From Candidatus Peribacteria bacterium (GTDB taxonomy: Bacteria; Patescibacteria; JAEDAM01; Absconditabacterales; Absconditicoccaceae), in NCBI GenBank assembly GCA_031288635.1, contig JAITQZ010000099.1:1-32416 (forward strand): a stretch of 32,416 bases of DNA, written 5' to 3'. How positions within the stretch are numbered: the stretch's first letter is position 1; every line of letters begins with the position of its first letter. Below, in pieces: positions 1-8,413 of this stretch. Position numbers and translations under genes: made by a program. Under the pieces are notes generated by a model, which did no database searches, was not told the DNA's origin, and saw only the letters and a program-made list of their open reading frames with translations.

Positions 1-1177
1 GGACAGCTACGATGGAACTTGAAGCGTTTCTGCCTTCTCTGGAACTGTTAACACGTGAACCGTCGGAACTTACATTTTACAATACTCCCACACCGACACC
101 AACGGCAACACGGGAAATACACTGCAAAGAACGGTACATATTGTTGACACCACTCCTCCCATCATTACTCTGAATGGAGCATCTCTCGTGGTACTCCTTC
201 AAAATAGCGGATATACTGAATTGGGAGCAAGATGGATAGATAACTACGATGGCACAGGAAATATTGGTACTCCAATAGGAAGCGTAAACACCACAATTAT
301 AGGAGACTATCCCCTTACTTATAGCCACACTGACCAAGCAGGGAATACCTGAACTACTATTAGAACTATAAAAGTCTTAGACTCTGCAGGAGACGAAGAC
401 AACGATGGATATAGTAATGAAGAAGAGCTGCTTGCAGACACTGACCCTTTAGACAAAAATTCTCACCCAACTGCATTGCCTCCTCTTCCTCCAACTGAAC
501 CAACCAATCCAAGCAAACCAACCACTACCAATTGAGGTGGCGGTGGAAGCATGCTCAGAAAAGACTTCTGTCTGATGGGTGATTTTTCCCGTAGCTACTA
601 TGATGGAACGTGTGGAATAAGTCTGTCTCAACCATGAACAACAAATGAGCCAGACCATAATGCACCAAATGACCTGCAGTCTGCCTATCAACGAGCCTTC
701 CAACAAGGCATTACCACTATGCCAACCTTTGCAGAGACCAGAACCACCGACCTTATCACCAGAGCTGAAATGGCGAAAATGATTTCCGTCTTCGCTACTA
801 AATTATTCCAGAAAACTCCAAATACTGAAAAACCTGAATGTACCCAATTCACCGACCTCAATCAAGCGAACGACGACTTGCAACCTTACGTCATCACATC
901 TTGCCAACTGGGATTGATGGGAATGAATGGCGACGGTATTGGTGTCCTTGAAGTGTTTTCTCCTATGAAAACAATTACCAGAGCCGAAGTAGGAACCATC
1001 CTTTCTAGACTCCTACGAGGGACAACCTATGCTACCCAGACGAAAGAGGAAATTTATTATGGTAGACATCTTCAAGCATTGCAGAATGCAGGGATTATGA
1101 GAATCATTTCACAGCCTGAAATGCTGGAACTCAGAGGAAATGTTTTACTAATGCTCCAAAGGAGCATAGAAAAATAA
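1..1177 (+). CDS. Surface protein with Ig-like, Ca-binding and SLH-like modules (5' partial)
   Basis: The reading frame is open from base 2 and the start lies outside the window; 391 residues are visible, ending at TAA 1175-1177. It needs five in-frame TGA codons read as Gly (20, 56, 350, 533, 635); the one at 533 opens a run of five glycines followed by Ser, a typical flexible linker. In order: a partial repeat; a DUF5011/HYR-like Ig domain from about residue 48 (VDTTPPIITLNG, later DNYDGTG and TDQAGNTG); a thrombospondin-type-3-like calcium segment (DEDNDGYSNEEE); a Pro/Thr-rich linker; the Gly linker; and an SLH-like region (LITRAEMAKM, ITRAEVGTILSRLL). Known for the families: SLH modules anchor proteins to the cell surface and Ig-like repeats form stalks. 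CGA at 1016 (LLxGTTY) suits Trp. The stop is two bases from the end of the convergent gene. Role as an envelope or adhesion protein is inferred. Confidence 0.8.
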
Positions 1178-1179
1178 GC

Positions 1180-1626
1180 TTATTTACTCCAAACTATTCT
1201 CTCCGTCTGAAACGTAGAAATTGCGACATTTCCGGAAAGTTGATACTTTTGTTTGATACTGGCTAATGCTTGTTGCATTGTTTCAATGCCTTTGGTATCG
1301 GGAAGAAGTACCCCCGTTTTTCCATCTACCATAGAGGTAAGCAGAATCCCGTACTCTTTAGGAGAAAGTCTCAAAAATGTTGCTACATCATTTTGTGGAG
1401 TCAAGGATTGGACGACATCAAAGACCGCGTTTTTTACTTGTAATTCCATTTTTTTGATGATTCCCGTATAAAGCAAATCAATGAGAGCATCTAATGGTTT
1501 ATCTGTCTCTAATACTCCGTGAGACTCTATCAATGCTCCCTTTTCATCAAAAAGAGAAAAAAAGACTCCCCTACTTTCCTCTGCGGGAAATTTTGCATAT
1601 ATCAGCTTTTTTATTTCTTCTATCAT
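1180..1626 (-). CDS. AMMECR1-like domain protein (tentative)
   Basis: A 148-residue protein with ATG start and TAA stop and no internal TGA. The N-terminal part has SRGVFFSLFDEKGAL, the central part SLTPQNDVATF, and the C-terminal part GKTGVLLPD then STFQTERI. This order resembles the AMMECR1 fold (RGVFVTL, glycine-rich GLLLP, a final beta-strand), but the LRGCIG signature is absent (ESHGVL in its place), so the assignment is weak. AMMECR1 proteins have no firmly settled biochemical role. No signal peptide or membrane segment is evident. It is the last of three leftward genes (ssb, lepB, this one), 38 bases downstream of lepB, and may share a transcript. It could equally be an uncharacterised CPR family. 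Confidence 0.5.
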   Translation of the reverse strand: MIEEIKKLIYAKFPAEESRGVFFSLFDEKGALIESHGVLETDKPLDALIDLLYTGIIKKMELQVKNAVFDVVQSLTPQNDVATFLRLSPKEYGILLTSMVDGKTGVLLPDTKGIETMQQALASIKQKYQLSGNVAISTFQTERIVWSK

Positions 1627-1664
1627 CCTCCTAGAGAAAAAGATAAAATTTACTCTTGCTTATG

Positions 1665-2276
1665 TTAGAACTTCGCAAAATTGGGATAAAGTCTCACTCG
1701 CACCCTTCCAATCAAATGAGAATTTGGCACGACATAATTTGCTCCTTCATAGCATTGGATGCCGAAACAGCAAAGAGAGTCAGTTGTACGTCCTCTATTG
1801 TCTCCCATAACGAAATAGCCCCCCTTCACAGGAAATTCTTCTCTCCCACAGGAAGCAATGGTGGTAGTATATTGAGGGAGATAAGGCTCAGAAAGCTGTT
1901 CACAGTTGAGTCCATTGGAAGTATGCACGAGAGAACCTGCAGGGATATTTTCAGAGCAAATGTAGATATTTCCCTTTTGCACTAAAACGGTTTCTCCTGG
2001 GAGTCAGATAACTCTTTTGATGTAAGGGACATTTTTTCCTGGGGCTACGAAGACGATGACATCTCCCCTCTGAAACCCTGAAAATCTCTGGGTCAATTTT
2101 TCCACGATGACTCGGTCTTTTTCCGCGAAATTTGGCATCATACTAGAGCCTATAACTGTATAAGGAGTAGCAATAAAAAATCTGATACATAGAATTATTC
2201 CAAATACCAATACTAAAAAAGCTAACAAATCAAAGAGTTCGGCTCAGAATTTTATCATCTTATGTCCCATAGTCAT
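1665..2276 (-). CDS. lepB: Signal peptidase I
   Basis: Membrane-anchored serine protease that removes signal peptides from exported proteins. The reconstructed protein has 203 residues: one N-terminal membrane helix, then the catalytic Ser motif IGSSMMP (Ser about residue 45), box D PYIKRVIGLPGETV (Lys about 87) and box E MGDNR. The Gly of RVIGLPGE is encoded by TGA at 2006-2004 (minus strand), and a second TGA (2246-2244) lies near the N-terminus. Under the standard code the gene would be two fragments. I chose ATG at 2276; ATGs at 2270 and 2258 are alternatives, and TAA closes the frame just upstream. It lies between ssb and the AMMECR1-like gene on the same strand. The size is normal for a compact LepB. 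Confidence 0.95.
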
Positions 2277-2354
2277 CTGCGTAAGAGTTTTTTACAAATA
2301 AAAAGAAGAGATACGAATATCCTAATAGTAATAAGAAGTACAGAGTATTTTTAC

Positions 2355-2765
2355 TTAGAACGGCACTTCTTCGTCTAGCACATCATTTACTGGAGCTGCT
2401 ACCGTTTCGATATCACTTTCTCCCTCTCCTTCTGCTCTCGCATCCAAAAAGATGAAGCTATCCACGATGATTTCGGTAGAAAATCTCTCAGCACCTTCGC
2501 TGTCTTGCCATTTTCTAGTCCTCAAGCGTCCTTCAATGTAGACTCTTTTTCCTTTGACCAGATACTTCCCTAATACTTCTGCACCTTTACCATAGGCTAC
2601 ACATCTGTGATACTCGGCATCTTCCATCATATTGCCGTCTTTGTTTTTGAACTTCCTGTTGGTAGCCACAGTAAAATTCACTACCGGAGTTCCTGTAGAC
2701 TCAATGGTTTTTACCTGCAAGTTGTTGGTAGAACGACCAATGAGCATTACTTTGTTTAAGTCCAT
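2355..2765 (-). CDS. ssb: Single-stranded DNA-binding protein
   Basis: Binds single-stranded DNA in replication, repair and recombination. The 136-residue protein has the OB-fold N-terminus (MDLNKVMLIGRSTNNLQVK, VNFTVATNRKF, YHRCVAYGKGAEVLGKYLVKGKRVYIEGRL) and an acidic tail ending DEEVPF, the docking peptide for partner proteins. Length and tail are typical of bacterial SSB. The gene has no TGA or CGA/CGG codons; its Trp is TGG and its Arg codons are AGA, AGG, CGT and CGC, consistent with CGA/CGG not meaning Arg here. It is first in the leftward group ssb-lepB-AMMECR1-like, 78 bases from lepB. A hairpin with a T-tract lies about 20 bases before its start codon and might attenuate transcription. 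Confidence 0.96.
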   Translation of the reverse strand: MDLNKVMLIGRSTNNLQVKTIESTGTPVVNFTVATNRKFKNKDGNMMEDAEYHRCVAYGKGAEVLGKYLVKGKRVYIEGRLRTRKWQDSEGAERFSTEIIVDSFIFLDARAEGEGESDIETVAAPVNDVLDEEVPF

Positions 2766-2784
2766 TCGTGATATAACGATTAGG

Positions 2785-2811
2785 GGATAAAAATAGCTAT
2801 CGTAGAGCTAT
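2785..2811 (-). terminator. Hairpin plus T-tract in the ssb leader
   Basis: ATAGCT (2793-2798) pairs with AGCTAT (2806-2811) around a 7-base loop. On the minus strand the hairpin is followed by TTTTTAT, about 20 bases before the ssb ATG. It could be an attenuator or the end of an unseen upstream transcript. The stem is short, so this is tentative. Confidence 0.35.
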
Positions 2812-2940
2812 CTCATTTACCGTAATACGTATCCTAGAAGAAAAATCAACTGTTTTTTAGTTTTTTTATATCTTTTTATTGCTCTGGAAAATGGGGAAGA
2901 TTTGAGAGAGATGTTGCTCTTGATTTTCTCATAAAAGGAC

Positions 2941-2969
2941 TTGCAATTGTTCTTTATTTTTGCTATACT
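2941..2969 (+). promoter_or_regulatory. Promoter of the toxin-antitoxin operon
   Basis: TTGCAA (2941-2946), a 17-base spacer and TATACT (2964-2969), with TG two bases before the -10 (extended -10). It lies 39 bases upstream of the antitoxin ATG. The same TTGCAA -35 element recurs before several other genes in the window. Confidence 0.75.
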
Positions 2970-3008
2970 TAGTTGTTTTTTATCTTTACTTGTTTTATCG
3001 TAAAAAAA

Positions 3009-3290
3009 ATGACTACTGATACCATTACCTTGGAAAAAAAGTCTCTCATCGCTGAACGACTGAAAAGTCTGGCTAAACCCGTAAATGTTGTAGTGGACGG
3101 TGAAATAGTTGTGGAAGTAAAACCTCTTCATCCCTCTCAGGTAGATGATAAACGAGATAAAGAAACTGATGAAGACCGTCAAGCTTATGCAGAAGCAATA
3201 GAAGACTATAACAATGGGGTAAATTTTACCACCATAGATTTGGGGAAAGCTCAAACTTTTGAAGGTTTTATAGCACAATTTCAAGCATAA
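3009..3290 (+). CDS. Type II antitoxin (RelB/Phd-like)
   Basis: A 93-residue acidic protein (MTTDTITLEKKSLIAERLKSL...). I start it at ATG 3009 rather than an in-frame alternative start at 2973, which would fall in the predicted transcription start region. The next gene begins with ATG directly after this gene's TAA (zero spacing), which is typical of antitoxin-toxin pairs. The middle is charged and likely disordered (DDKRDKETDEDRQ), and the C-terminus (FEGFIAQFQA) could bind the toxin. No clear DNA-binding motif is visible, so the antitoxin role rests on its partner, size and context. A strong promoter lies just upstream; autoregulation is usual for such operons but I see no clear operator. 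Confidence 0.7.
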   Translation: MTTDTITLEKKSLIAERLKSLAKPVNVVVDGEIVVEVKPLHPSQVDDKRDKETDEDRQAYAEAIEDYNNGVNFTTIDLGKAQTFEGFIAQFQA

Positions 3291-3545
3291 ATGTATACAC
3301 CAAAATTTCATAAAAGAGTAGAAAAATTTTTGTTGTCGCACCTTGATATTGCGAAGAGATTTCACTCAAAGATGCTCCTTTTGCTTAAAGGTGAAACTGT
3401 CAGTTTAGATATTAGACCTTTGCAAGGAGAAGAGAATCGTTATAGACTAAGAGTTGGTGATTATAGATTTTTATATGAAGTGAGAGAAATGGAAATTGTG
3501 GTCTATTTTTATGAAGCAGGTGCGAGAGGAGACGTATATAAATAA
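3291..3545 (+). CDS. RelE/ParE-family toxin
   Basis: An 84-residue basic protein with the RelE/ParE fold pattern: N-terminal helix (YTPKFHKRVEKFLL), the strand pair ENRYRLRVGDYRFLYEV, and the final strand EIVVYFYEAGARGDVYK. The motif RxRxGDYRxxY is characteristic. RelE members cleave mRNA on the ribosome and ParE members act on gyrase; the sequence does not decide between them, though the Tyr/Arg-rich C-terminus fits RelE-type interferases. ATG follows the antitoxin TAA without a gap, so translation is probably coupled. No TGA codons. Both genes form a compact operon from the promoter at 2941. Confidence 0.88.
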   Translation: MYTPKFHKRVEKFLLSHLDIAKRFHSKMLLLLKGETVSLDIRPLQGEENRYRLRVGDYRFLYEVREMEIVVYFYEAGARGDVYK

Positions 3546-3598
3546 ATGCTTGCGAACATCCCTCTATATTCCTGCATTTTATCTTTTCTTTTCCTCCT

Positions 3599-4612
3599 AT
3601 GCTTTTGACCTGAAAACCCCTTGCAGAAGAAATAAAAGCCAAGCTGATTGCTCAGAAATCAGAGATTTTTGGTGAAAAAGAGGTTTATCTCGCAATTCTG
3701 ATGTTTGGAGAAAATAATCCCTCTCAAGTGTATATGAATAATAAGAAGAGATACGCAGAAGCTTTGGGAATTGGATGTAAAATTATTAATGAATGAGATA
3801 TTTGTGGGAACACACAAGATATTTGTAGGGACACACAAGATATTTGTAGGAACACACAAGATATTTGTAGGGACGCGTCATTAACGCGTCCAAACTCCGC
3901 CTTTAGCGGAGTTAAGCACCCAAACGAAACGAATAAAAAGATATCGAAAGAAATGATTAAACAAACAATTCATCAACTAAACACAGACGAATCCTGTATC
4001 GGTATCATCGTTCAACTTCCCCTACCTGCCGAACTGCAACCCTACAGAGATGAAATTTGTGCAGCAGTTCACCCGCTGAAAGATATTGATGGACTCGGAG
4101 GAGTTTTGAATGGACGAAATCAGCTTTGACTTCTCTCTTTTCAACCTGCGACTGCTAGAGCGGTTTTGGAGCTGTGGGAATATTATCAACTCGGAAAGAT
4201 GAAGGGGATGAAAATCGCTGTCATCGGACAGAGCAATGTTGTGGGGAAACCGTTAGCGATTGAATGTTTGATGAGAGGGGCTGAAGTGAGAGTGTTTACC
4301 GACCAAGACCATCCAGAACAGATTAAACAGCGAACAAAAAAAGCTGATGTACTTATCTCGTGTACAGGAGTCATTCATTTGATTACGAAGGAGTTTATCA
4401 ATCCTCGTGGAGAACAGATTGTCATTGATGTAGGATATGGATTTTTGGAAGGGAAAGCTGCTGGAGATGTAAAATTTGTGGAAGTGGAGCCACTCGTGAA
4501 GCACATTACGCCCGTGCCCGGAGGAGTTTGACCGCTGACCGTCGCTAGTCTTTTTGCTAATATGTTTGATTTACAAGGACAGAAAAGGCTGATTGAAGCA
4601 TTAGGAGAGTAA
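3599..4612 (+). CDS. folD: Bifunctional methylenetetrahydrofolate dehydrogenase/cyclohydrolase with in-frame repeat insert
   Basis: Interconverts methylene-, methenyl- and formyl-tetrahydrofolate in one-carbon metabolism. The protein is 337 residues against about 285-300 usually. Family motifs: LLTGKPLAEEIKAKL, SQVYMNNKKRYAEALGI (contains the catalytic Lys region), IIVQLPLP, KDIDGLGGVLNGR, IGQSNVVGKPLA, and the signature TPVPGGVGPLT. Four TGA codons (3611, 3794, 4127, 4529) read as Gly; 3611 and 4529 fall in TGKPLA and PGGVGP, where Gly is conserved. The excess length is an insert at about residues 66-108, made of four 21-base tandem repeats (DICRxTQ) running into a REP palindrome and a second hairpin, all in frame. 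The insert lies between the Lys helix and the QLPLP strand, so it may be a tolerated surface loop. Whether the enzyme is active cannot be told from sequence. Confidence 0.93.
3797..3880 (+). repeat. Four 21-bp tandem repeats inside folD
   Basis: Units start at 3797, 3818, 3839 and 3860, each GATATTTGT followed by a variable RGG RAC part. The period of 21 keeps the frame and encodes seven-residue units (DICGNTQ, DICRDTQ, DICRNTQ, DICRDAS). The last unit merges into the REP palindrome. Confidence 0.95.
3867..3894 (+). repeat. REP-like palindrome in folD
   Basis: GTAG followed by the inverted repeat GGACGCGT (3871-3878) / ACGCGTCC (3884-3891). It belongs to the family of GTAG-headed palindromes listed elsewhere in the window. 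A second stem, AACTCCGC (3893-3900) / GCGGAGTT (3906-3913), follows directly. Confidence 0.85.
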
Positions 4613-4680
4613 AATAATTTTTTTTCAATCTTTTTTTCATTTTCTCTTGATTTTTTGGAATATTTTTATATTAAGGAGAT

Positions 4681-4820
4681 GCTTAGATTAAATCCATTAT
4701 TTTTATGTAGTTTTTTGAATATGAAAGGGAACTTGCGATTGATACGCAAGTATGTCCTTTCAAAAGACACATTTAGTGGATAGTCTAAGCAACTCATCAA
4801 TCGTAAGTTGCCTTTTTTTT
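4681..4820 (+). ncRNA. Candidate structured leader RNA with switchable pairing and terminator
   Basis: P1: GCTTAGA (4681-4687) with TCTAAGC (4784-4790), extended by ATCC (4692-4695) with GGAT (4778-4781). Inside it is a hairpin: GAAAGG (4723-4728)/CCTTTC (4756-4761) and ACTTGCG (4731-4737)/CGCAAGT (4745-4751). It ends in a terminator, GCAACT (4789-4794)/AGTTGC (4806-4811), followed by eight T. Bases 4730-4743 can also pair with 4796-4809 (13 Watson-Crick pairs and one G-U), which would break both the inner hairpin and the terminator. Such exclusive pairing is typical of riboswitches and attenuators, but I do not recognise a known class. It precedes the secreted protein at 4840. A plain terminator for folD is the alternative. 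Confidence 0.45.
4789..4820 (+). terminator. Rho-independent terminator between folD and the 4840 gene
   Basis: GCAACT/AGTTGC stem (4789-4794, 4806-4811) with an 11-base loop, followed by eight T from 4813. Ends 19 bases before the next ATG. Confidence 0.6.
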
Positions 4821-4839
4821 ATTTCTTTTCTCTCTCACA

Positions 4840-5430
4840 ATGAAACAAAAATTTTCTTCTCTCAAAAAACTGCTCTTCAAGCCGGCAGTAAGTGCAGTGA
4901 TTTTTGTAACCATCGTTATCATCGGATTTGGCGTTTATGCAGCGATTAATTCATTAGATGATGTAAAATCAGCTGCAGCCCCATCTAATCAACTAACAGC
5001 ACAGAAATGGGATTATTTGGTAGATCAAGTAAAGCAGCAAGCTTCTACGATTACTAATCTGCAAGCTCAATTAGCCACTCTTACTGGGAACACAGATATA
5101 ACTCCTCTTACTGGGAACACAGATATAATCCCTCAATATATGTATGTTTGATTAAACTCGGTAAATACAGTAGGAGCTAGTCTCACTCAAACAGTTTCTG
5201 ATGTAGATTACTGTTTTGTTAGCAACGTATTGCGAACTTATAGGAATAGTGAAAGTGATTGGGTAACTGAATACTGTTCTGCCTATCCTAATGCACAATC
5301 TGATCGATCTATTCCAAATGGCAAAGAAATCTCTGATCGAAAAACTCTTTGAAGAGGGACACGAACGTTGTATGTTTGATGAGAGAGCAATGACCAATTG
5401 GATTGCGGGTTTATTTGTGTGAGACTATAG
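4840..5430 (+). CDS. Membrane-anchored or secreted protein of unknown function
   Basis: 196 residues, ATG to TAG. The basic N-terminus (MKQKFSSLKKLLFKP) precedes one membrane helix (AVSAVIFVTIVIIGFGVYAAI), then a short coiled-coil-like stretch (KWDYLVDQVKQQASTITNLQAQLATL) and a C-terminal domain with several Cys, which would lie outside the cell. In-frame TGAs (5149 and several near the C-terminus) read as Gly; with CGA as Trp the tail contains SDWSIPN and GTWTLYVGG. A 27-base tandem duplication (5080-5106 and 5107-5133) repeats LTGNTDI(T/I)P. The layout recalls pilin- or pseudopilin-like proteins, but no prepilin cleavage motif is visible, so I assign no function. A structured leader RNA lies directly upstream. 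Confidence 0.65.
5080..5133 (+). repeat. 27-bp tandem duplication
   Basis: Two nearly identical 27-base units (5080-5106, 5107-5133), frame-preserving, in the unknown secreted protein. Confidence 0.85.
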
Positions 5431-5521
5431 TTTTTCTTCCTTTTCATCAACCTTTTTCAATTTTTTATGTATGTCTTTTGTTTTTTCATCTCGTTAAATT
5501 GTGTATTATACTACAAAAAAC

Positions 5522-5552
5522 TTGCAATTTACATATATTTGTGTAATATAAT
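5522..5552 (+). promoter_or_regulatory. Possible promoter of the AAA ATPase gene
   Basis: TTGCAA (5522-5527) and TATAAT (5547-5552) with a 19-base spacer, or TAATAT (5544-5549) with 16. It is 28 bases before the ATG. The rest of 5431-5579 is AT-rich with nothing else recognisable. Confidence 0.5.
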
Positions 5553-5579
5553 ACATAATTTAGTTTATAAATAATTTCT

Positions 5580-6836
5580 ATGCCCTCTTTCCTCCCTCTT
5601 CTTAACGAACAAATCAACCATTTACAGACTACTCAACTTTTTCATAGAAGAAATTACGAAGAACAATTAGATATGTTACTTCAAAGTAATTTGATTATTG
5701 TTATTGAAGGACAGAGAAGAGTTGGGAAAAGTAGTATCATTACTTCTTATTTTACCAAGAAAAACATCAATCTCGATAAAGTTTTTTACTTGAATAAGGA
5801 ATTAGATAATGCTGACCTTATTAAAGATAATCAAGATTTAGAAAATGCTTTTAACGAATTTGTAAAAGAAAAATGAGAACCAACCTATCTTATTGTTGAT
5901 GAAATCCAAAATATTACTACTCGAGAGCATTTTATCAGAAAAATGTATGCTCTAAAAAAGTATAAAATTATTATCACCTGATCAAATGCTAAACTCTTAT
6001 CTGGAGAACTGGCTACTTATCTTACGGGGAGATTTCTGACTTTACAAGTATATCCTTTATCGTATAAGGAGTTTTTAGAATTTAAGTGATATAGCAAAGG
6101 AGAGGACAGTTTCTTAGAATACCTTCAGCTAGGTGGAATGCCAGAAATTGCACTTGTAGAGAGTATTGATATCAAGAAAAACTTTCTTAAAAATCTGCTT
6201 AATAGCATTGTTTTGAAAGATATTGTAGAAAGATATAATATTAGAGATACTAGCCTGTTGCTCAAACTTTTATCGTATTTAGCGGACAATGTAGGGTCTT
6301 TAGTTTCGTCTGTCAATATTGCGAACGTGCTACAGCAACAATTGAGAGAAAAAGTTTCTGTGAAAACCATTACTAATTATTTGAGATATTTTGAGATACC
6401 TTACCTTATAAATGAAGTAGAAAGGTATGATATTAAAGGGAAAAGAATTTTGGAATATACTGGGAAATATTACTTTACCGATATTTGACTGAGAAATTCA
6501 TTTTGATTTGTTTTTACAAATGATATTGGAAAGGTTTTAGAGAATTTAGTATATAACAAATTAAAACAAGAAGGATATACTGTTTATGTTTGATGATATG
6601 ATACCTTGGAAATAGATTTTGTAGCAGAAAAAGATAATGAAAAACTTTACGTACAAGTATGCTATCTCCTCGCTACTCCTGATGTCGTACAAAGAGAGTT
6701 TGGAAATTTAGAAAAAATAAAAGATAATTATAAAAAAATAGTGGTAAGTCTGGATACTGTTTTTGGGAATACTTACAATGGGATACAACATCTTAATCTG
6801 ATAGAGTGGCTCTTACAGGAGGTCAATTTGAAATAA
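5580..6836 (+). CDS. AAA ATPase with C-terminal DUF4143-type domain
   Basis: 418 residues once the in-frame TGAs (e.g. 5874, 6486, 6591 and 6594) are read as Gly. N-terminal P-loop ATPase: Walker A GQRRVGKSS at about 44-52, Walker B YLIVDEI at about 102-108, then ITGSNAKLLSGELATYLTGR, where the Gly of TGSNA is TGA-encoded. This motif order, followed by YPLSYKEFLEF and a C-terminal domain with FTDIGLRNSF and LEIDFVAEK, is that of the AAA_14/DUF4143 family common in archaea and CPR. The C-terminal half has a nuclease-like D...EVD pattern in the family; the cellular role is not established. The gene stands alone between an intergenic promoter and the convergent DinD-like gene. Length is normal for the family. 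Confidence 0.9.
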
Positions 6837-6859
6837 CAAAACAGTCCAGTCTTAAAACT

Positions 6860-7657
6860 CTACTCTTCCTCCTCATCAACCTTTCTCAATTCCTTATGTA
6901 CGTCTTTCAATTCTCTTTTCATCTCACCAAGGGGCATTTCTTTTGGGAGATTTTCTGGAGCGTCGCCGGTGTTGATTTTCACGAATTCACGAACCTCTTT
7001 TCCGACTCTGCGATGAGCGTCTTCGAGCTGAGCTTGTCCTTGGAGTTTCTGACTTCTAATTCTCTCTTCAGTCTGCGTGATACGGAAAAGATTTGCTGCT
7101 AATTCCGTGCGTCCCATATAGTCAAAGAGTTTTTCTTTATCGATATTTCTCTTTTCAGCGAGTTCTTGGTTGGACATTTCGTACATTCCTTCGTAGCCTG
7201 CGAGGTTGAACCTTGCATAGTCTGCTACTCCGTGACGAGCGATGGTTTTGGAAAGCGTTTTGTTTCCTTCGGAAATCTCGCTGCGAACCGAAAGCCTTTC
7301 AGGGTCCTGTCGAAGCAACTCGAATTTTCTGGTTTGCTCTGCGAAATAATTTTGTGCCAAGGCGACTTGTCTGATTTTCGGATTTCCATTCATCGCCATA
7401 ATATAGCATGCGTATCTGGACATTTTGTAGTCGTCCTTACCTGCATTATCCGCTTTCTGGATATTTTCGTGGAGGTCGATTTCTAGGTTGATTAAAGCCT
7501 TCATCGTCTTGTTTATCAGCTTTTTTTGTTCTTTGGTATCCACATAGCCCAACATCAATAAAAATTCAGATGCCCACCGATAAATGGTATCTCCTTCTAT
7601 TTGCTGGAAATCTTCAAAGGTTGGAAAGGAGTTTTCGGTCAAGAGACGAGCTTCCAT
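6860..7657 (-). CDS. DinD/BRO-like protein (paralogue 1)
   Basis: 265 residues, ATG to TAG. The N-terminal BRO-like part reads GDTIYxWASEFLLMLGY; x is CGG and aligns with the TGG-encoded Trp in the paralogue at 19453 (ELEFWLARELMPLLGY), supporting CGG=Trp. The centre has YKMSRYACYIMAMNGNPKIRQVALAQNYFAEQTRK, the signature of DNA-damage-inducible protein D, followed by a charged helical C-terminus. DinD inhibits RecA function in E. coli; many CPR genomes carry such genes with unknown role. It is the last gene of a leftward series (metalloprotease, murG, membrane protein, this one), 31 bases from the membrane protein. I see no LexA-type operator. Confidence 0.82.
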   Translation of the reverse strand: MEARLLTENSFPTFEDFQQIEGDTIYRWASEFLLMLGYVDTKEQKKLINKTMKALINLEIDLHENIQKADNAGKDDYKMSRYACYIMAMNGNPKIRQVALAQNYFAEQTRKFELLRQDPERLSVRSEISEGNKTLSKTIARHGVADYARFNLAGYEGMYEMSNQELAEKRNIDKEKLFDYMGRTELAANLFRITQTEERIRSQKLQGQAQLEDAHRRVGKEVREFVKINTGDAPENLPKEMPLGEMKRELKDVHKELRKVDEEEE

Positions 7658-7688
7658 ACCAGCAGGAGAAAAAAATAAAAAAGCTGTA

Positions 7689-8309
7689 TTATTCTTCTAC
7701 GTCATCAAACAGATGTTGCATTGGTCTTTTGGGTTGATTAGCTATTTCTACAGGCTTTTGGTGAGTAGCTGACTCCTCTACTATGGTCAGAATTTTTGCC
7801 TTTTTGGAATTTTTCTTTGCAGAGAGCCAGAGGGAGATGAAAGACCAAATCAGACCGACTCCTAGAAGGAGTTCTGAAATGACTGCTCGTGAAGTCAGGC
7901 TGATTCTCTCGGAAATAATGTGAGCTACTCCCACCGTATCCACAATTCCCATAAACACACTAGTAATTACCCACAGGAACGCGAAATCTACGAGCGGTTC
8001 GTCTTCACGCAAAGCAAAGAGGTACACCACAAAGCTTTTGAATTTTATACTGATATTTCGTCCAAGTAAAAAGAGCAAACTGATGAGAATAACAATTAAT
8101 GACCTAAAATACGCACTAGAAAAAAGTAAAGAATATTGAGAGCCTTCTACTCCTGACATTCCATTAATTTTTACTATTGGGGGTAAGAGCAAAATGAAGG
8201 TTAAGATGATGAGATACAGCACAAACCATTTTTTGGAATGATTGTAATTGGAAAACCTTTTCCAAAGCTTTTTCGCGAATTTTACGATGTTGTGGAGAAA
8301 TGTTTTCAT
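7689..8309 (-). CDS. Integral membrane protein, unknown function
   Basis: 206 residues, ATG to TAA, no internal TGA. Four likely membrane helices: WFVLYLIILTFILLLPPI, LIVILISLLFLLG, FAFLWVITSVFMGIVDTVGV and VISELLLGVGLIWSFISLWL. The N-terminus is basic (KFAKKLWKRFSNYNHSKKW) and the C-terminus is hydrophilic and acidic (QHLFDDVEE), so both ends are probably cytoplasmic. I recognise no family. It lies between murG and the DinD-like gene on the same strand. Confidence 0.6.
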   Translation of the reverse strand: MKTFLHNIVKFAKKLWKRFSNYNHSKKWFVLYLIILTFILLLPPIVKINGMSGVEGSQYSLLFSSAYFRSLIVILISLLFLLGRNISIKFKSFVVYLFALREDEPLVDFAFLWVITSVFMGIVDTVGVAHIISERISLTSRAVISELLLGVGLIWSFISLWLSAKKNSKKAKILTIVEESATHQKPVEIANQPKRPMQHLFDDVEE

Positions 8310-8413
8310 CGCAGGAGAAAAAAGAAAATAAATCGGAAAGTATCATTGGTGAGGGTATACATTTCTCTCGCAATATCAAGTCTTTTTTAGCCTGAATTAG
8401 AATGCTTTCGCTC

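Noticed and set aside
2817..3365. A 182-codon minus-strand ORF over the toxin-antitoxin region
   Set aside because: It is antisense to a clear RelE-type toxin and is Phe/Lys/Tyr-rich without any domain pattern.
3797..3880. Tandem repeats in folD as a CRISPR array
   Set aside because: The units are contiguous with no spacers, in frame with folD, and no cas genes are nearby.
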